Positions 35,606 to 43,316 of a DNA stretch of 64,000 nt are shown here, in pieces (position 1 is the stretch's first letter; every line of letters starts with the position of its first letter). The position numbers and the translations under genes are program-made. The notes beneath the pieces were generated by a model. It saw only the letters and a list, made by a program, of their open reading frames with translations. It was not told the origin of the DNA and did no database searches. This stretch comes from an uncultured Desulfosarcina sp. (lineage in GTDB: Bacteria; Desulfobacterota; Desulfobacteria; Desulfobacterales; Desulfosarcinaceae): positions 620,001-684,000 of the forward strand of contig NZ_OY764190.1 of NCBI RefSeq assembly GCF_963668215.1, written 5' to 3'.

Positions 35606-36861
35606 GTGCCACCTCCTTTCGCGATCTGCTCATACACGGACAGCGGACGGTAAAGCACCTGTGGGAACAAACTGGCATTCACCAGTCCCCGGGTGGCCTT
35701 GCCTTTGGTGCGACCGTATTTCTTTTTCGCTTTCTGCCGCTGCTTCAAGATCTGGGCGGTGATATTCGCATCGGTAACCCAGCTGCCCTTTTCCTCGGCT
35801 TCCCTATGCGTGGCCAGCAGCCGGTCGTCATCGTAGAATCGGATGATACCGTCCTTGACCTTCAGCAGGATCTTTTTGCCGACCACATCCGGCGGCACTT
35901 GATACCGGCTGGCGTTATAGGAAATATAGCAGTCCTTGTAGACCCTGCGATACTCTTTTATGGACGTATCGTAGTCGCTGGCAGGGCATGGACTTAAGCT
36001 GGATTGTTCCTGCCGCCAGCGCAGGTCCACCAGCTGCCGGTGGGTTCCATGCTTCCTGCGATTGGCTGTTTCGTCAAGCCAGCTGAGAAGATCCCGGTTC
36101 GCCTGCTCGATGCTGGTAAAACCATAACCGCGCCAGAACGACTCGCGAATGTAATCCACCGGGCGTTCCACCTTGCCTTTCACCCAGGGACTGTAGGGCA
36201 TGCAGGCCAGAGGCTTGAAACCATAGTGCTGGGTAAAGTGCATGAACTCGACATTGAAAACAGTCTGCCCACCTGTGCGGCTGATCACCACATGCTTCAT
36301 GTTGTCATAGAGCATTTCCATGGGAATCCCGCCCAGGTAGTGAAAGGCGGCAATATGGGCATCCATGAAGGACTGCAGGGTGCAGCGGTCAACGAACATG
36401 GCAAACATGGCCCGGGAAAATCCCAGGACCAGGACGAACAGGTAAACGGTAAAACTGCCGCCCTTGAAATCCGCGACCTTGAAGTCGGCCCAGTCCATCT
36501 GCCCCTGCAATCCGGGAATCGTCTCGAACCGGATGTAAGCCTGGCGCTTGCGTTTTCGTTTGCGCCTGCGGACATAGATTTTGACGGTATCGTATCCGCC
36601 AGCATAGCCTAACTGTTTGAGTCGTTGATAGATCCAGGTGGCACGGTAATCATCCTCTTCGAGGAAATCGTTAATCACCGGGTAGTAGGGAGCCAGGATG
36701 CTTTCGCGCCGTTGGGCCTTGTGGTAACCGGGAGTTTGTCCATTCTGAATATATTTTTTAACGGTCTTGCGATGGCGGCCAGTTCGTTTGGTGATCTCCC
36801 TTTGCGAAAGGCCTTGTTGATGCAATGCAATAATGTCCATGTACGCCTCCCATGAAATCAT
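35593..36861 (-). CDS. istA: IS21 transposase IstA
   Basis: A 422-aa DDE transposase. The N-terminal HTH is ALHQQGLSQREITKRTGRHR. The catalytic core contains Asp in GLQGQMDWADFKV, Asp in MLYDNMKHVV and Glu in WVKGKVERPVDYIRESF. Length and order fit IS21-family IstA. It overlaps istB by 13 bp. No disruption is visible, so the element could still be active. Confidence 0.94.
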   Translation of the reverse strand: MISWEAYMDIIALHQQGLSQREITKRTGRHRKTVKKYIQNGQTPGYHKAQRRESILAPYYPVINDFLEEDDYRATWIYQRLKQLGYAGGYDTVKIYVRRRKRKRKRQAYIRFETIPGLQGQMDWADFKVADFKGGSFTVYLFVLVLGFSRAMFAMFVDRCTLQSFMDAHIAAFHYLGGIPMEMLYDNMKHVVISRTGGQTVFNVEFMHFTQHYGFKPLACMPYSPWVKGKVERPVDYIRESFWRGYGFTSIEQANRDLLSWLDETANRRKHGTHRQLVDLRWRQEQSSLSPCPASDYDTSIKEYRRVYKDCYISYNASRYQVPPDVVGKKILLKVKDGIIRFYDDDRLLATHREAEEKGSWVTDANITAQILKQRQKAKKKYGRTKGKATRGLVNASLFPQVLYRPLSVYEQIAKGGGTWIN

Positions 36862-38384
36862 GGCGACACCCTCCTTTCAGGAAGGAGTCTACCATGCGGT
36901 GCTATTCATGGGTGGTACACTTTTCGTTCCCATTTTTGGTACATTATCGCATTCCCGGCGACAGTATATCCCGTGCAAGTTATTATCGTGGCCCCTCTAT
37001 GGGACTGCGGCAAGGGGACCGGGAACTGATGCGTCGGATCGATAGACTCTACACGGATCATCCCTGGATGGGCAGTCGTTCCCTGGCCGATCATTTAACG
37101 AGTCCTGATCGACCGATAGGACGCGGGCGTGTCAGACGCCTGATGCGTATCATGGGCATCGAATCCCTGGCACCCAAGCCGGGTACCAGCAGGCGTCAAC
37201 CCAGGCATCCGGTCTATCCCTATCTGCTGCGAAGGATGACCATTGATCGCCCCAACCAGGTGTGGGCCACCGATATTACGTATATTCACATGGCCCGCGG
37301 TCATATGTATCTAATCGCAATCATGGACTGGGCTACCCGGAAAGTCCTCTCCTGGCGGTTATCCAATACCCTTGACACACAGTTTTGCGTGGAGGCACTC
37401 AAAGCAGCGCTACTCAAATATGGCGCTCCGGAAATCTTCAACAGCGACCAGGGTTGCCAGTTCACGAGCGAGGCCTTTACCTCCGTGCTGAAAGCCTGGA
37501 AAGTTAAGATCAGCATGGATGGCAAGGGACGGTTCAAAGACAACATCTTTATCGAGCGCCTCTGGCGCACCCTGAAATATGAAAGAATATACCTCAGGGA
37601 TTACGAAACCGGTGTTGAACTATCCCGGGATCTGACCATCTGGTTCGACTGGTATAATGAAAACCGGAAGCATTCGTCTCTTGACAAACTGACCCCAAAT
37701 GAGGCTTATGCTCAAGGACTTCAAAATCAAAACCAGGCCGCCTGAAGCCGACAACAATCATGATTTCGTCTCATTGCTTATCTCACCCTTCAGGCTGTCT
37801 CTCCTTTCAAGGCCATTTAAGTTTGATCAGCTATTCTAAGTCTTTCATATAGAAGGTGCAGGCAGTCCTTCTCCGCATTGCTTAGCAAATTTGGCGCTAC
37901 CTCAAGAATTCTACGATAAATATGGTCAGGGAAATGTGTACAACTAGTGTTCATTATATTTGTATCTTCCAGAGCTTTTAAAGCTTGTTTTATTACACCT
38001 CTTCTTGACGTTATCAAGCGAACAATGGTTTTTAATTCCTCCATTAGACTATTTCGCAAAGTATTATTTAAGCGCTTTTCTTTACCCCATTGTGTGATTT
38101 CATTTAGTCCATATCCAATAAAAACGCATATAATAGTCCAAAGACCTTCCAACATAGTTCATTACTCCTTACTTTTATGGTGAAAAATCATGGTTAAGAA
38201 CCTCATTTATATTTTAGCAACTAAAAATCAGCAACTTTTTTCAACAACTGCTTTGTAATTTCATATCTGCACCTTGAAAAACTATTATATTTTTAGTATA
38301 TGCTAATTTCGTTCCATCATTATTAAGTTCCCTCCATCAGAATTAGCAAATTGTGAACTCAATTCCTCTGGATAAGGTTCGCTT

Positions 38385-38828
38385 ATGAATGACTCACCAA
38401 AGGCGCAAAGGGAATGGCTGAGCGATCCTGAAAATGTAAAGTCAATAATTCCCGACAACATTATAATTTCTTCTCTGTTAAGGGTTGGCGGACAGGGCGC
38501 TGTATTTTATGGTAAAGTAAATAATACCCCTGCTGCCATAAAAATTTATTTTCCAGGACAGCTTTGCACCCGTATCGAAAGAGAGGTTCACGCACTGGCT
38601 ACACTCCAGAGTGATGCTATAGTTAAGTTGCTCCTGTTTCGCCAAATTCAATACGAAGACAATCCTCTGCAACTCGTTGCTACAGAATTTGTTGAGGGCC
38701 AAAATCTTAAGGATTGTATTGAGCAGCATGGACCGCTGGAGGAAAGCGAATTAGGGAATCTTGCATATGATGTTACTGTTGCCATCCATGCAATGTGGAA
38801 TCTCAGAACTGTCCATAGAGTGTCCTAA
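38385..38828 (+). pseudogene. Ser/Thr protein kinase, N-terminal fragment
   Basis: An AT-rich 5' fragment of a Hanks-type kinase. LLRVGGQGAVFYGKVN is the glycine-rich ATP loop, AAIKIYF holds the Lys of subdomain II and REVHALATLQ the helix-C Glu. VATEFVEGQNLKDCI is the hinge. The frame is cut at VHR, exactly inside the catalytic HRD motif, by the end of the IS-A copy at 38821; the last two codons come from the IS. The catalytic loop, DFG and C-lobe are missing, so the product is inactive. The rest of the gene was not found; GAC-TTA-AGA-CCT at 50087 could continue HRD-LRP, but the frame soon stops. Confidence 0.8.
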
Positions 38829-38914
38829 TCTCCAGTTATTGGCACAAAGAAATCGATAAAATAGGGTGACACTCCCGAGTGTAAAAATCAATTTTACCGA
38901 AAGGAGTGTATCCC

Positions 38915-40762
38915 ATGACAAGGAAAAAGAAAAGACGGTCAGCCGGGGGGAAGAAAGGTTCCCGGGTATGGGCCTACCCAGCCGAGTTTCGGTTAAAGGT
39001 CGTAAGGCTGTTTTTGGAAGAAGAGTACAGCGCGTCGTTGCTTGCCGAACAGTTCGGTATCAGCACGCATTCTGTTAGCCGCTGGGCCAATGCTTACCGA
39101 CGCGGTGGGGTGCAAGGGTTGGAACCCAAGCCTCGCCCTGGAGGAAATGCCAGGGTGCCTCCCGAAGTCCAGGAGCGAATGGTAGCGGTGAAAAAGGCGA
39201 ATCCGGAATACGGCCCGCGACGGATTGCCGATGTTCTCAAACGATTTTTTCTAATTCCCACGAGCCCATCGACTGTACACAAAAAGTTGTCGGAGAAGGG
39301 ACTGGTAAACAAGGCCAAGCGTAAGCCGAAGAAGAATCCCCCCAAGCCCCGATTTTTCGAACGTTCTCGTCCCAACCAGCTGTGGCAGAGCGATATCATG
39401 ACCTTCCGGTTGGCCGGTCGCAACGCCTACCTGATCGGCTTCATAGACGATTACAGCCGGTATATCGTTTCCCTGGGCCTGTACCGCAGCCAGACGGCGG
39501 AACACGTGCTGGAGACCTACCGTCGCGGTGTTGCCGAGTACGGCGTTCCCAGAGAGATGCTCACCGACAACGGTCGGCAGTACACGAACTGGCGCGGCAA
39601 GACGCGTTTCGAACGGGAGATGAAAAAAGACCGTGTCAAGCATATCCGTTCCCGCCCCCACCATCCCATGACGCTGGGCAAGATAGAGCGGTTCTGGAAA
39701 TCGATCCTGGGCGAGTTCCTCCAGCGGGCTCAGTTCGACAGCTTTGAGCAAGCCGTGGAGCGCACCGCTTTTTGGGTCAAATACTACAATCACAAACGGC
39801 CGCACCAAGGCATCGGCGGTCTGTGTCCGGCCGACCGATTCTTCGAGATCGCCCATGATCTGAAAAAGACGCTGGCAAAGGGCGTCGAAGAAAACGTACT
39901 GGAACTGGCGTTGCGAGGCCGTCCGGTAGATCCTTTTTATATGGTAGGCCGCATGGGCGGCCAGAGCGTGGTCATCCGGGCGGAGAAGGGCAAAGTCAAG
40001 ATGCTGGTGAACGAGGCCGGCCAGGAAAAAGAACTTGTGTACGACGCAAGAAAGGATATAGATCATGAAGACAAATCAACGAACCCGCAGAGTATTCGAT
40101 CCACAACAGAAGATAACGGCCGTGCTGTCCATTTGGAGCGAGCGCCGCACCAGCGCCCAGGTATGTCAGGAAATGGACATCAGCCCGACGCTTTTGGGTC
40201 AGTGGCAGAATCTGGCGATCGAGGGCATGCTCAAGGCGCTGGACCCGAAAAAGAAAGATCCGCTGCCGCCGATCAACCAGCGGTTGTCTCGGTTGATCGA
40301 AAAGAAATTGAGCGAACCCGGCAAGCTGGAAAAACGCCTCCAATCGATCCAGAAGGCAGCGTCGGCCGGATAGGCGAGGATGCCTATGGCCAAACAACTA
40401 TCGACCCGCCAGACGGCGCGGCTCCGAGCCGAGATGATCATGAAGGTCCGTTGCGGCATGCTGACTGCCCGCCAGGCCGCCGAACGCCTGGGCGTCTCGC
40501 GCAAGACGTTCTACAAATGGGAGCAGCGGGGGCTGTCCGCCCTTTTGGACAGTGTGACCGACCAGCCCCCGGGAAGGCCTGCCCATCCTCCGGACGACCA
40601 TCGCCAATGGCTGGAAAAGCAACTGCAGGACGCGAATCGGCAGATCGACTTGCTGAACCGGAAGATGGCGCTCAAGGATGTGCTGATGGACTTGAAGCTT
40701 CCCCAAATCGGCAGCGGGCGGACGAAAAAAAAATGATCGTATCCGACAGGCGGTGGCCATGA
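38915..40762 (+). CDS. IS-A transposase 1 (rve/DDE type) with an overprinted tail
   Basis: A 615-aa frame. Residues about 20-80 are an HTH (LLAEQFGISTHSVSRWANAY), 80-150 a second DNA-binding part (ARVPPEVQERMVAVKKANPE), and 150-330 the rve catalytic core: Asp in LWQSDIMTFRLAG, Asp in MLTDNGRQYTNW and Glu in TLGKIERFWKSILGE. After about residue 385 the frame has no stop and runs 230 residues over ORF2 and ORF3 in another phase; its composition there (Arg/Gly/Pro/Ala-rich) looks like a shadow, so the working protein probably needs only the first 385 residues. ATG 38915 has AAAGGAG 8 bp upstream. Confidence 0.85.
   Translation: MTRKKKRRSAGGKKGSRVWAYPAEFRLKVVRLFLEEEYSASLLAEQFGISTHSVSRWANAYRRGGVQGLEPKPRPGGNARVPPEVQERMVAVKKANPEYGPRRIADVLKRFFLIPTSPSTVHKKLSEKGLVNKAKRKPKKNPPKPRFFERSRPNQLWQSDIMTFRLAGRNAYLIGFIDDYSRYIVSLGLYRSQTAEHVLETYRRGVAEYGVPREMLTDNGRQYTNWRGKTRFEREMKKDRVKHIRSRPHHPMTLGKIERFWKSILGEFLQRAQFDSFEQAVERTAFWVKYYNHKRPHQGIGGLCPADRFFEIAHDLKKTLAKGVEENVLELALRGRPVDPFYMVGRMGGQSVVIRAEKGKVKMLVNEAGQEKELVYDARKDIDHEDKSTNPQSIRSTTEDNGRAVHLERAPHQRPGMSGNGHQPDAFGSVAESGDRGHAQGAGPEKERSAAADQPAVVSVDRKEIERTRQAGKTPPIDPEGSVGRIGEDAYGQTTIDPPDGAAPSRDDHEGPLRHADCPPGRRTPGRLAQDVLQMGAAGAVRPFGQCDRPAPGKACPSSGRPSPMAGKATAGRESADRLAEPEDGAQGCADGLEASPNRQRADEKKMIVSDRRWP
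40065..40373 (+). CDS. IS-A helix-turn-helix protein (ORF2)
   Basis: A 102-aa transposase-associated protein like IS3 OrfA/TnpA. KITAVLSIWSERRTSAQVCQ, then EMDISPTLLGQWQNLAIEGM forms the HTH, followed by a charged helix. It lies entirely inside the C-terminal extension of the transposase-1 frame, in another phase, 6 bp before ORF3. It presumably helps recognise the IS ends. Confidence 0.8.
   Translation: MKTNQRTRRVFDPQQKITAVLSIWSERRTSAQVCQEMDISPTLLGQWQNLAIEGMLKALDPKKKDPLPPINQRLSRLIEKKLSEPGKLEKRLQSIQKAASAG
40380..40736 (+). CDS. IS-A helix-turn-helix protein (ORF3)
   Basis: A 118-aa protein with an HTH (LTARQAAERLGVSRKTFYKW), then a Pro-rich linker and a coiled-coil helix (LEKQLQDANRQIDLLNRKMA) like the OrfA zipper of IS3 elements. 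It ends in KKK-stop on a run of nine A (40725-40733). Losing one A, or a +1 shift, would fuse it directly to the transposase-2 frame, which is open back to 40696. Confidence 0.8.
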   Translation: MPMAKQLSTRQTARLRAEMIMKVRCGMLTARQAAERLGVSRKTFYKWEQRGLSALLDSVTDQPPGRPAHPPDDHRQWLEKQLQDANRQIDLLNRKMALKDVLMDLKLPQIGSGRTKKK

Positions 40763-41712
40763 TCGAAGAGATGAAAACGACCTTTTCGCTGTCGTATGCC
40801 TGCCTGGCAAAGCAGGCGGGGCTTAGCTACCGAACGCTGATGCGGTGGAAAGAGCGCCTTACCAAAGATATGCCCCCCGTGGAAAAGCGAGGTCCGAAGA
40901 AGGTGCGGCCGTTGAATCTGAACGAGTTGAAGGCCAAGATCCGGGACCTGGATCATGGTCCCAAACGCAGCCATGGCACCGGCAAACTTCACAGCACTTT
41001 CGGCGAGTCCATATCCCGCAGGGAATTGAACGCGCTGGTTATCGAGGCACGCAACGAAAGCAAGCACCGTCGGAAAGCCGAAAGGTGTTGTGTCAGCTGG
41101 CTTCGGCCAAACCTGGCCTGGGCCGTGGACGATTGCCAAAAGAGCGATACGGCCTCGGGAAAGCTTCACCTGCACAACCTGACGGACCTTTGTTCGCGCT
41201 ACAAGCTGCCACCGATCGCCTCGGGAAGTCTGCCCTGCGGCGAAGAGGTGGCCGGCCATCTGGCATATTTGTTCGACCGCTTCGGTCCACCGCTATTTTG
41301 CAAGCGAGACAACGGGAGCAATCTAAACCATACCACCGTAAACGAAGCGCTGGAAAATGCCTGGGTGATCCCGATAAACAATCCGCCGAAAACGCCTTCG
41401 TACAATGGGGCGATCGAGCGAACCCAAAGGGAGTTCAAAGAATTTTTAAAACGCTGGCAGTGGAAGGCCACGACATTGGAATCATCTTTTTTGCTGTCTG
41501 AAACCGCAGCCCATGAGTTGAATCATACACAGCGCCGCTGCCTTGGAAATCACACAGCCTGCGGCACGTATTTTGGAGGTGATCGTATCCGCTACTCCAG
41601 ACGTGAACGAAGAAGTATCTTCCGATGTATCCGGGAACTGGCAGCCAAGATTGCGGACCGGGCTGGCAGACCCCGAATCACAAACGTGGAATGGAGAATC
41701 GCGGCCAGGTAG
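40753..41712 (+). CDS. IS-A transposase 2 (rve/DDE type), truncated by a nonsense mutation
   Basis: A 319-aa frame from GTG 40753 (ATG at 40759). The core has Asp in LAWAVDDCQKSD, Asp in LFCKRDNGSNLN and Glu in YNGAIERTQREFKEFL, the D-D-E triad. HTH-like LAKQAGLSYRTLMRWKERL precedes it. At 41710 a T in place of the C of copy 2 turns CAG into TAG, removing the last 28 residues, which in copy 2 end at the IS terminus. The triad remains, so loss of activity is likely but not certain. Confidence 0.82.
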   Translation: MAMIEEMKTTFSLSYACLAKQAGLSYRTLMRWKERLTKDMPPVEKRGPKKVRPLNLNELKAKIRDLDHGPKRSHGTGKLHSTFGESISRRELNALVIEARNESKHRRKAERCCVSWLRPNLAWAVDDCQKSDTASGKLHLHNLTDLCSRYKLPPIASGSLPCGEEVAGHLAYLFDRFGPPLFCKRDNGSNLNHTTVNEALENAWVIPINNPPKTPSYNGAIERTQREFKEFLKRWQWKATTLESSFLLSETAAHELNHTQRRCLGNHTACGTYFGGDRIRYSRRERRSIFRCIRELAAKIADRAGRPRITNVEWRIAAR

Positions 41713-41792
41713 TGGTTGTTGAAAAATGGCCTGATCAAAATCGAGAAGGCGGGAAAAGTGTCACCCCATTTAAATCGAAATTTGTGCCATAA

Positions 41793-42284
41793 TTAGCCGT
41801 GTCGCACATCAGCGGCCAGAAACGTCAGATAGTTTTTTAGGTGCCCTCCCTTCAGATCGTAGGGCGATTGATCTTTGAAAAACTGCGAGAATGATCGAAG
41901 CCAATACAGATAGGTCTTTTCTGTTCTCAAAGACAGTTGTCTCAGTCTAATGGCTTTTACCATTCGATCCATTGTGCATTGCCAGATTTTCTCAATATTT
42001 TGATCTGTTGTCGGCTTGGAACTTGAATCTCTATCTATAAAGAACGTAAAAATCTGTATGGCCTCACGCGCCTGATCGACTTGCCACGGCTCCTTGAACT
42101 TTTCGATTTTCTTTAAAATTTTCTCAATGTCAGTGTGGTGACTGTCCTGGTGGTGAGGATGATCAAGGTTTTGGTGAAACTGTCGAACCCAGTGGACGTA
42201 ATAAGGGATTTGTTTAGGGGAGACGATATTTCGTGATGACAAATACTTTTTAAACCGGTCTATCATCGTGGATTGAATTTGCAT
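41793..42284 (-). pseudogene. intI: Integron integrase, N-terminal fragment
   Basis: The first 158 residues of an integron tyrosine recombinase, cut at 41809 by the IS-A inner end; the last codons come from the IS. IPYYVHWVRQFHQ and EPWQVDQAREAIQIF belong to the N-terminal extension found in long environmental integron integrases. LSLRTEKTYLYWLRSFSQFF, then LKNYLTFLA, is the SAM-like DNA-binding domain. The whole catalytic domain (Arg, His-x-x-Arg, Tyr) is missing, so this copy cannot recombine cassettes. It reads away from the cassettes, the standard integron arrangement. Confidence 0.85.
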
Positions 42285-42522
42285 CGTTTCGATATCTCCT
42301 GTAATTGCAGTATTTTATTATAATTTAGAGAAAATTTGTCAGCAAAAAGGGAAATTATCATATGCGAATGACAGATCCGGTCACAACGCCTCAACAAACC
42401 GGCAAAATAATTACGGTGAATTCTTATATTGAATTCAGTATAAGTAGCGCGATAGACCATGTTATACAGCTTGGTCATATTTTCAGAAAAAGGCTATCCA
42501 GAACCAATATTTCTTGAAAATA

Positions 42523-42550
42523 TTGACAACACAGTGGTTTATAGTAGGAT
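42523..42550 (+). promoter_or_regulatory. Candidate Pc cassette promoter
   Basis: TTGACA (perfect -35), a 16-bp spacer and TAGGAT, directed at the cassettes and 100 bp before the attI core. Its place matches that of Pc in integrons with the promoter near attI. Confidence 0.55.
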
Positions 42551-42650
42551 ATCTTTGATTTTTTAGAGATTTTCAGTTTTCGGGGAGATTTTCAAATTTG
42601 TAATTTTTGGAGATTTGGTATCAAAAAACAGAATTCAATATAATATATAA

Positions 42651-42657
42651 GTTAGCC
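42651..42657 (+). other. attI core site (GTTAGCC)
   Basis: GTTAGCC fits the G^TTRRRY insertion core, 12 bp before the first cassette ATG. Recombination would occur after its first G. The full extent of attI is not defined by sequence. Confidence 0.7.
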
Positions 42658-42663
42658 TTTCGT

Positions 42664-43131
42664 ATGGATGAAATGAAAAACATTTATAAAATACATTTAT
42701 TTTTAAGAGTATTTTTCGGGTTAGCATATCTGCCTTTCCTTTTTAGTGCGCTAATGGTTTTGTTTAATATTTTGAAAGGCAATATTTCGCATCCTTTCCA
42801 GAATTCCTTCATGATAGAGAATTTTTACGACATATGTTTTTTCATTTTGATAACATACGTATTCTCAAGGTATTTTTTTATTTCGTATAAAATCGATGAC
42901 AAAAACCTTTTGATAAAGCATCCTTTGAGTCTCCTTCAAACCGTCTCTTTTTCAGATATCAATTCTGTGGAGGTTGATGGTGAATTTAGAAAGTGGCCAC
43001 GATTTTATCGGGGGATAAATTGGATAAGCATTTCTCTCAAGAATGGCAAAAAAATCGATATTGCATGGGTTAAAAATCATTATCAATTGGCAAATATTTT
43101 GAAAACATATCAAATGGAAAAAGGGGCATAG
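42664..43131 (+). CDS. Cassette 1: two-TM, PH-like membrane protein
   Basis: A 155-aa protein with two membrane segments (about 13-35 FLRVFFGLAYLPFLFSALMV and 50-70 IENFYDICFFILITYVFSRY). A cytoplasmic beta-rich part follows (ISYKIDDKNLLIKHPLSLLQ, VSFSDINSVEVD, ISISLKNGKKIDIAW), which resembles the bacterial PH domain (bPH2/DUF304 type). The frame continues upstream to 42607, but that would cross the attI core; ATG 42664 lies just inside the cassette. The stop codon touches the attC R'' box. It is AT-rich and not recognised further. Confidence 0.75.
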   Translation: MDEMKNIYKIHLFLRVFFGLAYLPFLFSALMVLFNILKGNISHPFQNSFMIENFYDICFFILITYVFSRYFFISYKIDDKNLLIKHPLSLLQTVSFSDINSVEVDGEFRKWPRFYRGINWISISLKNGKKIDIAWVKNHYQLANILKTYQMEKGA

Positions 43132-43260
43132 GCTAACATCGCGCTGGTGTGGACCGGGAATAGTTTTGGGGTTTTCAAAATCAGCATTTGGCAGGACTTA
43201 AGTGGGTTTTTTCCAATATCGTGGGCCATCGTTTCCCGGCCGCACAGCTCAGCGTTAGCT
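43131..43260 (+). other. attC site of cassette 1
   Basis: R'' GGCTAAC at 43131 and R' GTTAGCT at 43254-43260. The left arm GGCTAACATCGCGCTGG and the inverted right arm AGCTAACGCTGAGCTG continue into a common CCGGGAA, giving the imperfect palindrome of attC with a 130-bp length. Confidence 0.88.
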
Positions 43261-43316
43261 GATTACCTTTATCGGGTATCAATGCAATTTATACTAATTC
43301 TAAGTGATTGAAACAT

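Larger units (their letters stand above)
34751..36963 (-). mobile_element. IS21-family insertion sequence inside IS3 orfB
   Basis: Length is 2213 bp. Its ends begin TGTC on both strands and share a GGGAATG...GTACC pattern inside (TGTCAATGGGAATG and, inverted, TGTCGCCGGGAATG). GTATATC is duplicated directly outside (34744-34750 and 36964-36970), within the 4-8 bp usual for IS21. It carries istA and istB on the minus strand. Confidence 0.9.
34632..37745 (+). pseudogene. IS3-family transposase OrfB, split by IS21
   Basis: The 5' part (34632-34750) is open in the -1 frame relative to orfA (LDRAQKQKVIATGHPDVSVK) and the 3' part runs from 36971 to 37745. Joining them across the duplicated GTATATC restores CQLLGIS-RASYYRG. 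The catalytic core is in the 3' part: Asp in VWATDITYIHM, Asp in IFNSDQGCQFTS and Glu in ERLWRTLKYE, the D-D-E triad of the rve integrase fold. The IS21 insertion separates the HTH and N-terminal part from the catalytic core, so this copy cannot transpose alone. Confidence 0.88.
34317..37820 (+). mobile_element. IS3-family insertion sequence, interrupted by IS21
   Basis: The left end TGAAGTGGCGCGGAATATTG and the inverted right end TTAAATGGCCTTGAAAGGAG are imperfect repeats that share GAGACAG further in. The target GTT is duplicated on both sides (34314-34316 and 37821-37823), and removing the element restores an open frame in the host gene, which fixes both boundaries. Without the IS21 and its duplication it is 1284 bp, the usual IS3 size, with orfA and a frameshifted orfB. 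Confidence 0.85.
34121..38155 (-). pseudogene. Small membrane-anchored protein gene, split by IS3
   Basis: The N-terminal part lies at 37821-38155 and the C-terminal part at 34121-34316; the IS3 element fills the gap. Rejoining across the duplicated GTT restores one frame of 175 codons, reading ...YERLRIADQ-TMDEIENRF... across the join. The protein starts with a membrane helix (MLEGLWTIICVFIGYGL), followed by a long helical, charged cytoplasmic part. It is AT-rich compared with the backbone and not recognised. After the insertion only 112 residues can be made from the N-terminal part, ending at a TAA supplied by the IS3 end, so the product is probably non-functional. Confidence 0.8.
38821..41808 (+). 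mobile_element. Four-ORF insertion sequence (IS-A), copy 1
   Basis: About 2988 bp, starting TGTCCTAATCTCC and ending ...CGTGTCGCACA, with both ends beginning TGT and sharing GGCACAAA and GGGTGACACT further in. Four plus-strand ORFs encode two different DDE transposases and two HTH proteins. Every translated ORF is identical to copy 2 except for one stop codon (41710-41712). The outer end cuts a kinase gene and the inner end cuts the integron integrase. No target duplication is seen, which fits rearrangement after insertion. Confidence 0.85.
42285..42663. other. intI-cassette divergent region (attI and promoters)
   Basis: 379 AT-rich bp between the intI fragment and the first cassette gene. 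They hold the candidate Pc promoter and the attI core. The intI promoter should also be here, on the minus strand, but no clear box pair was found. Confidence 0.7.

Noticed and set aside
41797..41809. The DVRH codons at the end of the intI fragment as true integrase sequence
   Set aside because: The same bases occur next to IS-A copy 2, outside any integrase, so they belong to the IS terminus; the reading as DVRH is chance.
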